A stretch of 64,000 nt of DNA from Nocardia sp. NRRL S-836 (GTDB lineage Bacteria > Actinomycetota > Actinomycetes > Mycobacteriales > Pseudonocardiaceae). Numbering within the stretch: the first letter of the stretch is position 1; each line of letters opens with the position of its first letter. Shown here one piece after another: positions 10,837-19,279 of the stretch. A program made the position numbers and the translations under genes. Location of the stretch: NCBI RefSeq assembly GCF_001279525.1, contig NZ_LGDY01000103.1, positions 124,001-188,000 of the forward strand, given 5' to 3'. Under the pieces are notes generated by a model, which worked only from the letters and a program-made list of their open reading frames with translations, was not told where the DNA came from and ran no database searches.

Positions 10837-11636
10837 GACGGCCCGCTGATCCACCGGTCGCGCAGACCGGCCAGCACACCCACGGACACCAGCAGCAGCA
10901 CGACGCTCAGCACGATCGCGGCGTCCGGGTCCGTCTCCAGCGCGAGGTAGACGGCCAGCGGCATGGTCGTGGTCTCACCGGGGAAGTTGCCGGCGAAGGT
11001 GATCGTGGCACCGAACTCGCCCAGCGCCCGCGCCCAGCACAGCACCGCGCCCGCGACCACTCCGGGCAGCACCGACGGCAGCGTGACCCGCCGGAACGTC
11101 AGCCAGCGCGAGGCACCGAGCGTGGCGGCGGCCTCCTCGAACCGCGGGTCGGCGGCCCGCAGCGCGCCCTCGACGGAGATCACCAGGAACGGCATCGCCA
11201 CGAACGCCTCGGCGAGCACGACCCCGGCCGTGGTGAACGGCAGCGAGATCCCGAACCACCCGTCGAGGTGCTGCCCGACGAGCCCGCGCCGCCCCAGCAC
11301 CAGCAGCAACGCCACACCGCCCACGACCGGCGGCAGCACCAGCGGCACGGTGACGAGTGCCCGCAGCACGCCGCGGCCGGGCAGCCCGGAGCGTGCGAGC
11401 AGCCAGGCCAGCGGGATGCCGAGGACCAGGCACAGCACCGTGGCCAGCGACGCGCAGACCACGCTGAGCCGCAACGCCTCGCCGACCTCGGCGCTCAGCA
11501 GTTCCGGCAGCTCCGCCCACGGCGTCCGCACCAGCAGCCCGGCCAGCGGCACCAGCAGGAACGCCAGCCCGGCCAGCGCGGGGAGGACGAGGACGACCGG
11601 CAGCCGGTGCCGCCTGGTCTCTGGCCGCCTGGTCAC
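10833..11636 (-). CDS. modB: Molybdate ABC transporter permease
   Basis: A 267-residue membrane protein with about six helices and the permease coupling motif EAAATLGASRWLTFRRVTLP (about residues 167-186), then ARALGEFGATITFAGN, a stretch characteristic of ModB/CysT-type permeases. The GTG start overlaps the modA stop by four bases (GTGA), and its stop overlaps modC in the same manner, so translation is chained through the operon. Confidence 0.9.
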   Translation of the reverse strand: MTRRPETRRHRLPVVLVLPALAGLAFLLVPLAGLLVRTPWAELPELLSAEVGEALRLSVVCASLATVLCLVLGIPLAWLLARSGLPGRGVLRALVTVPLVLPPVVGGVALLLVLGRRGLVGQHLDGWFGISLPFTTAGVVLAEAFVAMPFLVISVEGALRAADPRFEEAAATLGASRWLTFRRVTLPSVLPGVVAGAVLCWARALGEFGATITFAGNFPGETTTMPLAVYLALETDPDAAIVLSVVLLLVSVGVLAGLRDRWISGPS

Positions 11637-12385
11637 GCGCCGTCGAACCCGGCTGCGGTGAGCACCGAGCGGCCCTTCTCCGACAGCACGAACTCGACGA
11701 ACGCCTTGGCAGCGGCGGCGTTGGGCGCCTTCGCCAGCGGGGCGATCGGGTAGTCGTTGACCGCCTTGTCGGCCTCGGCGAACGTGATGCCCTCGACCTT
11801 GTCCCCGGCGGCCTGGACGTCGGTCCGGTACACCAGCGCCCCGTCGACCTCGCCGAGCGAGACCTTGGTGAGCACGGCCTTGACGTCCTGTTCAAGGGTG
11901 TCCGGCCGCGGTGTCACCTTCGCGATCTCGAACACCTTCTTCGCGGCGGCACCGCACGGCACCTGCTCCGCGCATAGGGCGATCTTCTCGTCCTGCCGGG
12001 CGAAGTCGGCGAGCCCGCTGATCTTCCCGGGGTTGCCCCTGGGCACCACGATCTGCAACCGGTTGCGCGCGAACGTGCGTGGCGCGTCCGCGATCGTCCC
12101 GGTGTCGGTGACCTGCTTCATGTTGGCCGGCGCCGCACTGGCGAACACGTCCGCGGGCGCGCCGTTGCCGAGCTGCTGGGCGAGCGCCGAGCTGCCGCCG
12201 AAGTTGAACCTGACCTTCGTGCCGGGGTGGGCGGCCTCGAACTCCGCGCCCAGCTTCGTGAAGGACTCGGTGAGCGAGGCGGCGGCGAACACCGTGACGT
12301 CCCCGGTGATCCCGCCACCGGTCGGCTCACCGGCCCCGCACCCCGCGACGGCCAGCGCGACCGCTGCCACGAACACACGACGCAT
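11633..12385 (-). CDS. modA: Molybdate-binding lipoprotein
   Basis: A 250-residue periplasmic-type binding protein with lipobox VAGC (Cys about residue 16). The start DVTVFAAASLTESFTKLG and the GGSSALAQQLGNGAPADVFASA region are the ModA signature for oxyanion binding. It carries molybdate or tungstate to ModB at the membrane. The ATG at 12385 gives a normal signal peptide; a GTG two codons upstream (12391) would overlap the regulator stop as GTGA and is equally possible, since that overlap style recurs in this operon. Confidence 0.92.
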   Translation of the reverse strand: MRRVFVAAVALAVAGCGAGEPTGGGITGDVTVFAAASLTESFTKLGAEFEAAHPGTKVRFNFGGSSALAQQLGNGAPADVFASAAPANMKQVTDTGTIADAPRTFARNRLQIVVPRGNPGKISGLADFARQDEKIALCAEQVPCGAAAKKVFEIAKVTPRPDTLEQDVKAVLTKVSLGEVDGALVYRTDVQAAGDKVEGITFAEADKAVNDYPIAPLAKAPNAAAAKAFVEFVLSEKGRSVLTAAGFDGA

Positions 12386-12387
12386 GG

Positions 12388-12786
12388 TCACGCCTCCGGG
12401 ATCTCGACGACGACGTGGGTGGACTTGATCGACGCGACCGCGACGCTGCCGATCTCGAGGCCGAGCTCGTCCGCGGCCTCCCTGCTCATCAGCGACACCA
12501 CCCGGAACGGCCCCGCCTGCATCTCGACCTGCGCCATCACGCCGTCCTTGAGCACCCGCGTGACGATCCCCCGCATCCGGTTGCGGGCGGACGCGGCCAC
12601 CGTCGTCCCCGGCTCGCTGCCCTCCGCTATCCGCTGCGCGAACGCCGCGAGCTCCTTGCCGTCGATCGCCTTGCGCCCGTTCTCGGACACCGTGGCCACC
12701 AACCGCCCCTGGTCGACCCACCGGCGCACGGTGTCGTCGCTGACCCCCAGCAGAGCGGCGGCCTCGCTTATCCGCAGATTCGGCAT
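12388..12786 (-). CDS. Molybdate-responsive regulator: MerR-like HTH plus TOBE domain
   Basis: A 132-residue protein. It has an excisionase/MerR-like helix-turn-helix at the N-terminus (LRISEAAALLGVSDDTVRRW) and a TOBE/Mop domain in the C-terminal half (about residues 65-130, ending VAVASIKSTHVVVEIPEA), the fold that binds molybdate. It is the first gene of the mod operon, touching modA. It most likely senses internal molybdate and controls the operon, although unlike E. coli ModE it has a single TOBE unit. The ATG at 12786 is preceded by AGGAG at a long distance, so the exact start is uncertain. Confidence 0.8.
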   Translation of the reverse strand: MPNLRISEAAALLGVSDDTVRRWVDQGRLVATVSENGRKAIDGKELAAFAQRIAEGSEPGTTVAASARNRMRGIVTRVLKDGVMAQVEMQAGPFRVVSLMSREAADELGLEIGSVAVASIKSTHVVVEIPEA

Positions 12787-13083
12787 TCGGGCATCATATG
12801 CTCCGCTCCTGCGGGCACAAGCCCATCCCGATTGCGGCTTCTGCGGATCGCGCAGGCACCGCACGGCCACCGCCCAGGACCAGGCGCTACGTCACCCGCC
12901 TGGAGATCGCCCGCTCGGCCACACGTGAGCCCCCAGCCATCTCGCCCGGCTGCCTGGGCTACGCGCCGCCGCACCCCGCCCTCCACCTCCTCCGCCCTCC
13001 ACCTCTCCCGGCCGCCCAGACCGCGTGCCTCCCCACCCGCCACGCCGCCCCTCAACCCGGCTACCCGCACGTAGGCTGACCGC
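12787..13083. other. Intergenic region between mod operon and kinase fusion
   Basis: About 297 bp, C-rich on the plus strand, between divergent genes. The only pattern noted is GCATATGATGC (imperfect symmetry, seen on the minus strand) just before the regulator start. Its open frames are Pro/Arg-rich and unlike proteins, so I see no gene here. Confidence 0.5.
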
Positions 13084-14100
13084 ATGATCACCTCAGCGGC
13101 GCGGGACCGGGTCGTGGGCCGGATCGCCGACCACCTCGCGAGTCACCGGTCCGCTCACCCGCTGCGCGTCGCCGTCGACGGCGTCACGGCGGCGGGCAAG
13201 ACCACCCTGGCCCGCGAGCTGACCGCCGCCGTCGCCGCACGCGGTGTCCCGGCCGCCCACCTGTCGATGGACGGCTTCCACCACCCGCGCGCTCACCGGC
13301 ACCGCCAGGGCCGTGACTCCGCCGACGGCTACTACGCCGACGCCTACGACTTCGCCGCGTTCGCCCGCGTGGTGCTGGACCCGCTCGGGCCGGGTGGTGA
13401 CCGCCGCTACCGGCAGCGGATCATCGACCTGCGCGCGGACACCCCGGTCGAGGAACCGCCGCTGACCGCCCCCGAGAACCTCGTGCTCGTCGTGGACGGC
13501 AGCTTCCTGCAACGCGACCTGACCTGGGACGAGGTCGTCTTCGTGGACACCGCGTTCGACGTCGCCAAGGACCGCGGTACCCAACGCGACGCGACACTCC
13601 TCGGCGGCGTCGAGCAGGCCGCGCACAGCTTCGAGCACCGCTACCACTCAGCGAGCCGCCGTTATCTCGCCGAGGTCGGCCCGGCAGCGAGTGCCACGAT
13701 CGTCGTCGGCAACGACGACGTCGCGAACCCGGTGCTGCGCCGCATCGGTGACCCGGCCGGTGCCACCGCACGGTTGTTCTCCTACGGCACCCTGCAGCGG
13801 GAACCGGTGCAGCTGCGGCAGTTCGGCCGCGTGCTCGCCGGTGAGCCGGACGTGCTGCCCGGCCACCGGCAGGACTGGGTCACGATCACCGACCCGGACG
13901 TCGTCGCGCTCAGCGGCACCGACCGGCACCCGATCGTGCGCCACACCGGCGATCCCGCCGACACGGCCAAGGGCACGGTCCTGACCGTCACGGCAGAGGA
14001 GCTCGCGGCGGCGGACGTCTACGAGGTCGACGACTACCGGCGGTGCCTGGTCGAGCTGGGCAGCGGTCCCGCCTGGGTCTACCTCGCCACCACGGACTGA
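13084..14100 (+). CDS. Uridine kinase-like P-loop domain fused to an AIG2/GGCT-like domain
   Basis: A 338-residue two-domain protein. Residues 1 to about 225 are a nucleoside/uridine-kinase-like P-loop domain: Walker A VDGVTAAGKTT, then LSMDGFHHPRAHRHRQG with the substrate DGFH motif, VVDGSFLQRD and the lid region. From about residue 232, RLFSYGTLQREPVQLRQFG opens a gamma-glutamylcyclotransferase/AIG2-like domain, whose YGTL loop binds the substrate carboxylate; a Glu-rich end (ADVYEVDDYRR) has the usual acidic position. The fusion suggests a salvage kinase linked to an amide- or gamma-glutamyl-processing activity, but its substrate is unknown. The VOC gene follows at once, so they are likely co-transcribed. 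Confidence 0.75.
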   Translation: MITSAARDRVVGRIADHLASHRSAHPLRVAVDGVTAAGKTTLARELTAAVAARGVPAAHLSMDGFHHPRAHRHRQGRDSADGYYADAYDFAAFARVVLDPLGPGGDRRYRQRIIDLRADTPVEEPPLTAPENLVLVVDGSFLQRDLTWDEVVFVDTAFDVAKDRGTQRDATLLGGVEQAAHSFEHRYHSASRRYLAEVGPAASATIVVGNDDVANPVLRRIGDPAGATARLFSYGTLQREPVQLRQFGRVLAGEPDVLPGHRQDWVTITDPDVVALSGTDRHPIVRHTGDPADTAKGTVLTVTAEELAAADVYEVDDYRRCLVELGSGPAWVYLATTD

Positions 14101-14111
14101 TGGAGGAGCAC

Positions 14112-14744
14112 GTGCGGATCGACCACCTGGTGTACGCCGTCGCGGACCTGGAAGCCGGAGTCGAAGAGTTCGAGGAACGGTTCGGCGTGCGTGCCGCCGG
14201 TGGTGGTCAGCACGTCGGCATGGGCACCCACAACCGGTTGCTCGCCCTCGGCCCGCACACCTACCTGGAGCTCATCGCGCCGGACCCCGCGCAGCCCGAG
14301 CCCGCGCTGCCCCGCCCGTTCGGCGTCGACGGCATGGCCGGACCGGGCCTCGTCGGCTGGGCGCTCGGCACGGACGACATCGACGGGGCACGGCAACGCG
14401 CGGCGGCGAACGGCTTCGACCCCGGCCCGGTGATCGACGGTCAGCGCCGCACCCCCGAGGGCGCCGTCCTGCGCTGGCGCCTCACCACGAACGCCCTCCA
14501 GGGCGGTGTCATCCCGTTCCTGATCAGCTGGGGCACCACCCCGTCGCCGGCGGCCACGGCGCCGCAAGGCTTGGAGTTGCAACACTTCCACGTCGAACAT
14601 CCCGACGACGTCACCGCACAACTGCGCGCGCTGGGCGCCGGCGTCGAGACGGGGAAGGGCCCGGAGCCCGCCCTGACAGCACGGATCTCCGGGCCCACCG
14701 GCACTCACACGTTGTCGACGTGGTCCACGCCGGAGCCGCGGTAG
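14112..14744 (+). CDS. VOC-superfamily glyoxalase-like protein
   Basis: A 210-residue protein beginning VRIDHLVYAVADLEAGVEEF, the start of the glyoxalase_3 type of VOC fold, with a second repeat near LELQHFHVEHPDD. Metal-ligand candidates are His at residue 5, Glu in TYLELIAP and His in the second repeat. The GTG at 14112 follows GGAGGA; an ATG at 14100 overlapping the upstream stop (TGATG) is an alternative. Function could be a dioxygenase, lyase or resistance-type binding protein. Its last 40 bp overlap the 3' end of the convergent GH16 gene. Confidence 0.75.
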   Translation: MRIDHLVYAVADLEAGVEEFEERFGVRAAGGGQHVGMGTHNRLLALGPHTYLELIAPDPAQPEPALPRPFGVDGMAGPGLVGWALGTDDIDGARQRAAANGFDPGPVIDGQRRTPEGAVLRWRLTTNALQGGVIPFLISWGTTPSPAATAPQGLELQHFHVEHPDDVTAQLRALGAGVETGKGPEPALTARISGPTGTHTLSTWSTPEPR

Positions 14745-16081
14745 CCGTTCACCGCGGACGTCACCTGCGCGGGCGAGAGCACCCGGTCCTTCGCGAAGTA
14801 CACCCAGTCGACCTCCTGCTGGTAGGCCCGCTCGGCGCCGCTGCCGACCAGGCCGCCGGAGATGAACCACAGGTTGAAGTTGATCGACATCGGCGTCTCC
14901 GGGTAGTACCTGTCACCGTGGTCGGCGACCTGGGCGCCGTCGATGAAGTACTTCACGCGGCCGCCGCCGACCTGGATCACGAGGTCGTGCCAGCCGGCCC
15001 AGCTCTGCCGCTGCTCGTTGTGGATGTTGTCGGCGACCCAGGGCTCGTTCTGGTAGGTCTCCCAGGTGGTCTCGTACATGATGTTGGCCGGTTCGCCCCA
15101 GCCGCCGTTCGGCAGGTACTCGAAGTCCATCTCGCCGTAGTTGGGGTCCATCGGCGCGTTCAACGGCGTGATGGTGAAGAACGTCTGCACCACGTGGTCG
15201 CCGTCCGGGCCGAAGACGGGCGCGTCGGAGAACTTCACGCGGGCCGCGTAGGTGCCCTCGAAGAACTTGCGCTGGTGGAAGAGCTCGGTCTGCGCGGCGG
15301 CCGAGCCGTTGTTCCACGAGTCGAGGCGCAGGACCTTCTGGCCGCCGACGGTCGGGAACGTGACGCGCGACGGGTCCCAGGTCGCGCCGGGCACGCCGGG
15401 GCCGCCACCGCCGGAGCGCACGGTCCAGCCGCGCTGAGCGATGCGGCTGTCGCTGGAGCTGGAGTAGTTGAAGTCGTCGAAGAGCGCCGGGCCGGTGCCG
15501 GGGTTCGACGACGTGGTGGTGGTCGTCGTCGTGGTCGGTGACGTGCCGCCGGGCGGGGTGCCCCACAGCAGCGTGCCGCCGCGGTGGACGGTGACCTTCG
15601 ACCACGGCGAGTAGCTCGTGTCCGCGCGGAACGAGTAGTCGTCGCTCTGGACGATCCGGCTCCAGTTGCTGCGGTAGAACCTCAGTTGCAGGTCGCCGGT
15701 GTCGGCGCCGGGGCTGAGCGTGCCTGCGCCCGAGGTGAACCCGACCTCCAGGTAGCGGTCGGCCGGGCCGCCGGACAGGGTGCCGAACTGGCCGGTGACG
15801 TTGCCGCAGCCGCGCACCGCCCACGAGCAGGCGAAGCGGTAGCCGACGTCCGGGGTGTCGGACTGGAAGTAGTAGCGGATCTTGACATCGGACAGCGGCA
15901 CGGTCGTGGTGCCGGTGTTGACCAGCTTCAGCCACGGTTCGACCTGGTCGACGGACGCGGCGGCGGCGCTGGTGCGGTGGTGGGCGGTGAGGGCGTCGGC
16001 GGCGAACGCGGAGGGCGCGGTCGCGAGGCCGGCCGCCGTCAGTGCGGCGGCGGTCAGGGCGATCAGGGTGCGTTTCTTCAC
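14705..16081 (-). CDS. Secreted CBM3-GH16 glucanase-type enzyme
   Basis: A 458-residue exported protein. The signal peptide ends near AFA-ADALT. Residues about 35-165 form a family 3 carbohydrate-binding module (WLKLVNTGTTTVPLSDVKIR, YLEVGFTSGAG, SDDYSF, TLLWGTPPG). A Thr-rich linker follows, then a GH16-like beta-jellyroll with the catalytic E-x-D-x-E pattern in YGEMDFEYL (about residue 325) and a concanavalin-like end. It should cut a beta-glucan or related glycan outside the cell. Its GTG overlaps the GH20 stop (GTGA), so it is the last gene of the amino-sugar operon. A secreted glucanase in a chitobiose-type operon is unusual. Confidence 0.88.
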   Translation of the reverse strand: MKKRTLIALTAAALTAAGLATAPSAFAADALTAHHRTSAAAASVDQVEPWLKLVNTGTTTVPLSDVKIRYYFQSDTPDVGYRFACSWAVRGCGNVTGQFGTLSGGPADRYLEVGFTSGAGTLSPGADTGDLQLRFYRSNWSRIVQSDDYSFRADTSYSPWSKVTVHRGGTLLWGTPPGGTSPTTTTTTTTSSNPGTGPALFDDFNYSSSSDSRIAQRGWTVRSGGGGPGVPGATWDPSRVTFPTVGGQKVLRLDSWNNGSAAAQTELFHQRKFFEGTYAARVKFSDAPVFGPDGDHVVQTFFTITPLNAPMDPNYGEMDFEYLPNGGWGEPANIMYETTWETYQNEPWVADNIHNEQRQSWAGWHDLVIQVGGGRVKYFIDGAQVADHGDRYYPETPMSINFNLWFISGGLVGSGAERAYQQEVDWVYFAKDRVLSPAQVTSAVNGYRGSGVDHVDNV

Positions 16082-17517
16082 GATTCTCTCCTGGGTACGG
16101 CAGGGGTGGACCGGGAGACGAGCTCCTCTCTTGTCTGAAGTGGACGGAGTGCCAGCTCGGTGAGGCGGGCGTTGTGCGGGCGCATGCGGGTCAGGAAGCC
16201 CTCCCACGACGGCTCGGCGGCCCAGAGCGTGTCGGCGAGTGCGGCGAGCCGCGGGAACGCCATCCGCTCCAGGTGTTCGCGGGTGCGGACGTGCTCGGTC
16301 CAGAGCTGGCACTGGGCGCCGAGCACGCCGTCGGGCAGCGGCACGTGGTAGACGTCCCGCGCGGTCACGACGAAACCGGGCTGGCCGGGTGGTTCGTCCG
16401 GCGAGTCGGACTGCGGGTAGTCGAGGTAGGTCGACGTGTGCGGGGCCATCACGACGTCCTGGCCGCGGTGCAGCGCCGCCCGCGCCTGGTCCGCGTCGCG
16501 CCACGGCATCACGACCGACCGCGGGTCACCGATCGGCTCCCACGCGACGGGCGTGCGGCCGTTGTCGAGCAGGAACCGGGCGGCCTGCCGCAGGAACCAG
16601 CCGCGGTCCTCCTCCGGCAACGGGCACTCGTCGCCGCCGATGTGCACGTGCGAGCCGGGGAAGATCTCCAGCACCTCGGCCAGCACGGCGCGGCAGAACC
16701 CGGCGGCGTCGCGGTTGAACGCGGAGTCGCTGATGCCCCACCGGGTCCAGACCGGCAGGTTCCGCCCGTCCCCCAGCTCGGGGTAGGCCGCGATGGCGGC
16801 ACGGGCGTGGCCGGGCATCTCGATCTCCGGCATGATCCGCACCCCGCGCCCGGCCGCGTACGCCACCAGGCCCACCAGCTCCGCCCGCGTGTAGCTGCCG
16901 CCGTGCGGAACGCCGTCGCCGTCGGTCTCCGGCCGCCAGCCGCCGACCTCGGTGAGCCGCGGGTAGCCCGGCACCGGCAGGCGCCAGCCCTGGTCGTCGG
17001 TGAGGTGCAGGTGCAGGACGTTCAGCTTGTGCACGGCCATCAGGTCGACGAACCGGCGCAGCACGTGCACCGGCTGGAAGTGCCGCGCCACGTCGAGCAT
17101 CAGCCCGCGCCACGGCAGCCGCGGCACGTCGCGCACGTCGACGCCGGGCAGCACCCAGTCCACATCGGACACTCGCGACGACCGGTACACCGCGGCGGGC
17201 AGCAACTGCCGGATCGTCTGCACGCCGTGCATCAGGCCGACGGTCGTGCCGGCACGCAGCAGGACGCCGTGCTCGGTGACGGTGAGCGCGTAGCCCTCGC
17301 GGCCGAGGCCGACCAGCCGTTCGTCCAGCGCCACCACGATCCGCCCGTCGTTGGTCGACGGCAGCGGCAGCCCGGTGGCCGGGCGCAGCAACGTGCGCAG
17401 CATCCGGGCGGCCCCCTCGGCGCCGGGGCCCGGCCGGATCGCGGTCTCCGCGGTGAGCGGAAAACCCCTGCCCCTGGCGACCATGCGCGTGGGTTGTGGC
17501 ACGAGCACAGGTGTCAT
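16078..17517 (-). CDS. Beta-N-acetylhexosaminidase (GH20), cytoplasmic
   Basis: A 479-residue GH20 enzyme that would split N-acetylglucosamine from chitobiose or related glycans by substrate-assisted catalysis. The domain 2 stretch (RIVVALDER, LLRAGTTVGLMHGVQTIRQ) precedes the barrel: PWRGLMLDVARHFQP, KLNVLHLHLTDDQGWRL, IMPEIEMPGHARA and the catalytic pair HIGGDEC (Asp-Glu, about residue 300). No signal peptide is visible, so it acts inside the cell on imported sugar. Its ATG overlaps the permease stop (ATGA) and its stop overlaps the GH16 start. Confidence 0.9.
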   Translation of the reverse strand: MTPVLVPQPTRMVARGRGFPLTAETAIRPGPGAEGAARMLRTLLRPATGLPLPSTNDGRIVVALDERLVGLGREGYALTVTEHGVLLRAGTTVGLMHGVQTIRQLLPAAVYRSSRVSDVDWVLPGVDVRDVPRLPWRGLMLDVARHFQPVHVLRRFVDLMAVHKLNVLHLHLTDDQGWRLPVPGYPRLTEVGGWRPETDGDGVPHGGSYTRAELVGLVAYAAGRGVRIMPEIEMPGHARAAIAAYPELGDGRNLPVWTRWGISDSAFNRDAAGFCRAVLAEVLEIFPGSHVHIGGDECPLPEEDRGWFLRQAARFLLDNGRTPVAWEPIGDPRSVVMPWRDADQARAALHRGQDVVMAPHTSTYLDYPQSDSPDEPPGQPGFVVTARDVYHVPLPDGVLGAQCQLWTEHVRTREHLERMAFPRLAALADTLWAAEPSWEGFLTRMRPHNARLTELALRPLQTREELVSRSTPAVPRRES

Positions 17518-18335
17518 CCCTTCACCGCTCCCCCGACGATGCCGGTGGTGACCCGGCCCTGCAGCACGACGAAGATCAGCAGCACCGGCAGCATGAACAG
17601 CGTCGAGGCGGCCATCGTGGCGCCCCAGTCGGTGCCGAAGGTGTTCTGGAACGACGACAGCCACACCGGCAGCGTGCGGTCGTCCTGGTCCTTGATGATC
17701 AGCACGTTGGCGAAGGCGAACTCGTTCCACGCCGTGATGAACCCGAACAGCGAGGTCGCCAGCAGCCCCGGCGCGAGCAGCGGGAACACCACGCGCCGGA
17801 ACGCCTGCCCGCGCGTGCAGCCGTCGACCAGCGCCGCCTCCTCCAGGTCGGGCGGGATGGCGGCGAGGAACCCGCGCAGCGTCACGACCGTGAACGGCAG
17901 CGTGATCATGAAGTAGACCAGCGTGAGGATCCAGAGCGTGTCGAGCAGGCCGGTGTCGCGGGCGATCACGTAGATCGGGATCAGCAGCGCCTCCCACGGC
18001 GTCATCTGCGCGACGAACACCATGAGCACGAACGCCCGCCGCCCCTTCCACCGCAGCCGCGCCACCGCGTACGCCGCGAGCAGGGCCACCAGCAACGCCA
18101 GCAGCACCGCACCGCCCGCGACGATCAGGCTGTTGCGCCAGAACGAGAAGAAGCCCGGTGCGGCGACCGCTGTGCCGAAGTGCTCGAAGGTCACCGGGAT
18201 CGGCAGGAACGTCGGCGTCGCGCTCTGGATGTCCCGCGTCGGCTTGACCGCCGTCAGCACCATCCAGTACACCGGGAACACCGCCACGGCGAACACGACG
18301 AGCGCCGCGACCGTCCTGAGCACCCGCCCGGTCAC
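17514..18335 (-). CDS. Sugar ABC permease, MalG type
   Basis: A 273-residue membrane protein with six helices. It opens with an Arg-flanked first helix and the pattern FPVYWMVLTAVKP, and carries the coupling loop EEAALVDGCTRGQAFRRVVF (about residues 180-199) followed by P-LLAPGLLATSLFGFITAWNEF. It pairs with the MalF-type permease encoded just upstream, with a GTGA overlap. No ATPase gene is present in the operon, as in Streptomyces dasABC-type systems, which borrow the shared MsiK ATPase. Confidence 0.9.
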   Translation of the reverse strand: MTGRVLRTVAALVVFAVAVFPVYWMVLTAVKPTRDIQSATPTFLPIPVTFEHFGTAVAAPGFFSFWRNSLIVAGGAVLLALLVALLAAYAVARLRWKGRRAFVLMVFVAQMTPWEALLIPIYVIARDTGLLDTLWILTLVYFMITLPFTVVTLRGFLAAIPPDLEEAALVDGCTRGQAFRRVVFPLLAPGLLATSLFGFITAWNEFAFANVLIIKDQDDRTLPVWLSSFQNTFGTDWGATMAASTLFMLPVLLIFVVLQGRVTTGIVGGAVKG

Positions 18336-19279
18336 GCGTCCCGCTCCTGCCGGTAGAGCACGCGGAAGTACGCGAGCAGCGCGATCACCAGCAGCAGCAC
18401 CATGAGCATCGACACGGCGGCGCCGAGGTCGTAGCGCTGCAACGACTGCGCGACCTGGAAGGCGTACACCGGCAGCGTCGTCGTCGCCTGGCCGGGCCCG
18501 CCCTGGCTGATCACCCAGATCTGCACGAACGCCTTGACCACCCAGATCACCTCCAGGCACGTGATCAGGCCGAACATGGCCCGCAGCACCGGGAAGGTGA
18601 TCGTGGCGAACACCCGCCACGCACCGGCGCCGTCGATCCGCGCGGACTCGTACAGTTCAGTCGGCACTGTGACCATCGCGGCGTATAGAGACAGCGCGGC
18701 GAACGGCACGGACTGCCACACGATCAAGCCGACGAGGATGCCGAACGTGGCCTCGCCGTCGGCGAACCAGGTGTAGTCGCGGTACTGCTCGAACCCGAGC
18801 GCCACCAGCAGCCAGTTGACCACGCCGAGCCGCGACTGGAAGAGCCACTGGAACACCGTGGTGGCCGCGATGACGGGCGTCGCCCAGGTGAGCACGAGCC
18901 CGCCCATCACCAGCAGCCGCAACCACTTCCCGAGCCGCATCAGCAGCAGTGCGACCAGCGTGGACAGCAGCATGATCAGCACGACGTTGACCGCGGTGAA
19001 CCACAGCGTCCTGCGGACCACGGCCCAGAACTCCGGGTCGGCGAGCACCTTCGCGTAGTTGGCGAACCCGGCGAACTGGGCGTCACCGCGCACGAGCTCC
19101 GGCAGCCCGAACCGCTGGAACGAGATGATCACGTTGCGCACCAACGGGTACACCAGCAGGTACGCGGTGGTGAGCACGGTCGGCGCGATCAGCAGGTACG
19201 GCAGCACCGCGCGTTTGCGGCGCTTCGGGGAGGGTGAGGCCGCCGGCGTCACCGGCCGCTCCACCAGCAGCGTCGCCAC
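18332..19279 (-). CDS. Sugar ABC permease, MalF type
   Basis: A 315-residue membrane protein: cytoplasmic Arg/Lys-rich start (SPKRRKRAVLPYLLIAPTV), large external loop, and the coupling loop YESARIDGAGAWRVFATITF (about residues 215-234). The GTG at 19279 shares one base with the binding-protein TAG stop (TAGTG), and the stop overlaps the next permease (GTGA). Longer upstream frames run antisense through the binding-protein gene and are not plausible. Confidence 0.9.
   Translation of the reverse strand: MATLLVERPVTPAASPSPKRRKRAVLPYLLIAPTVLTTAYLLVYPLVRNVIISFQRFGLPELVRGDAQFAGFANYAKVLADPEFWAVVRRTLWFTAVNVVLIMLLSTLVALLLMRLGKWLRLLVMGGLVLTWATPVIAATTVFQWLFQSRLGVVNWLLVALGFEQYRDYTWFADGEATFGILVGLIVWQSVPFAALSLYAAMVTVPTELYESARIDGAGAWRVFATITFPVLRAMFGLITCLEVIWVVKAFVQIWVISQGGPGQATTTLPVYAFQVAQSLQRYDLGAAVSMLMVLLLVIALLAYFRVLYRQERDA

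Noticed and set aside
8848..10950. A 700-codon plus-strand frame over the ArsR-type and mod genes
   Set aside because: Out-of-frame and antisense to genes with clear motifs; composition is low-complexity Arg/Pro/Ala.
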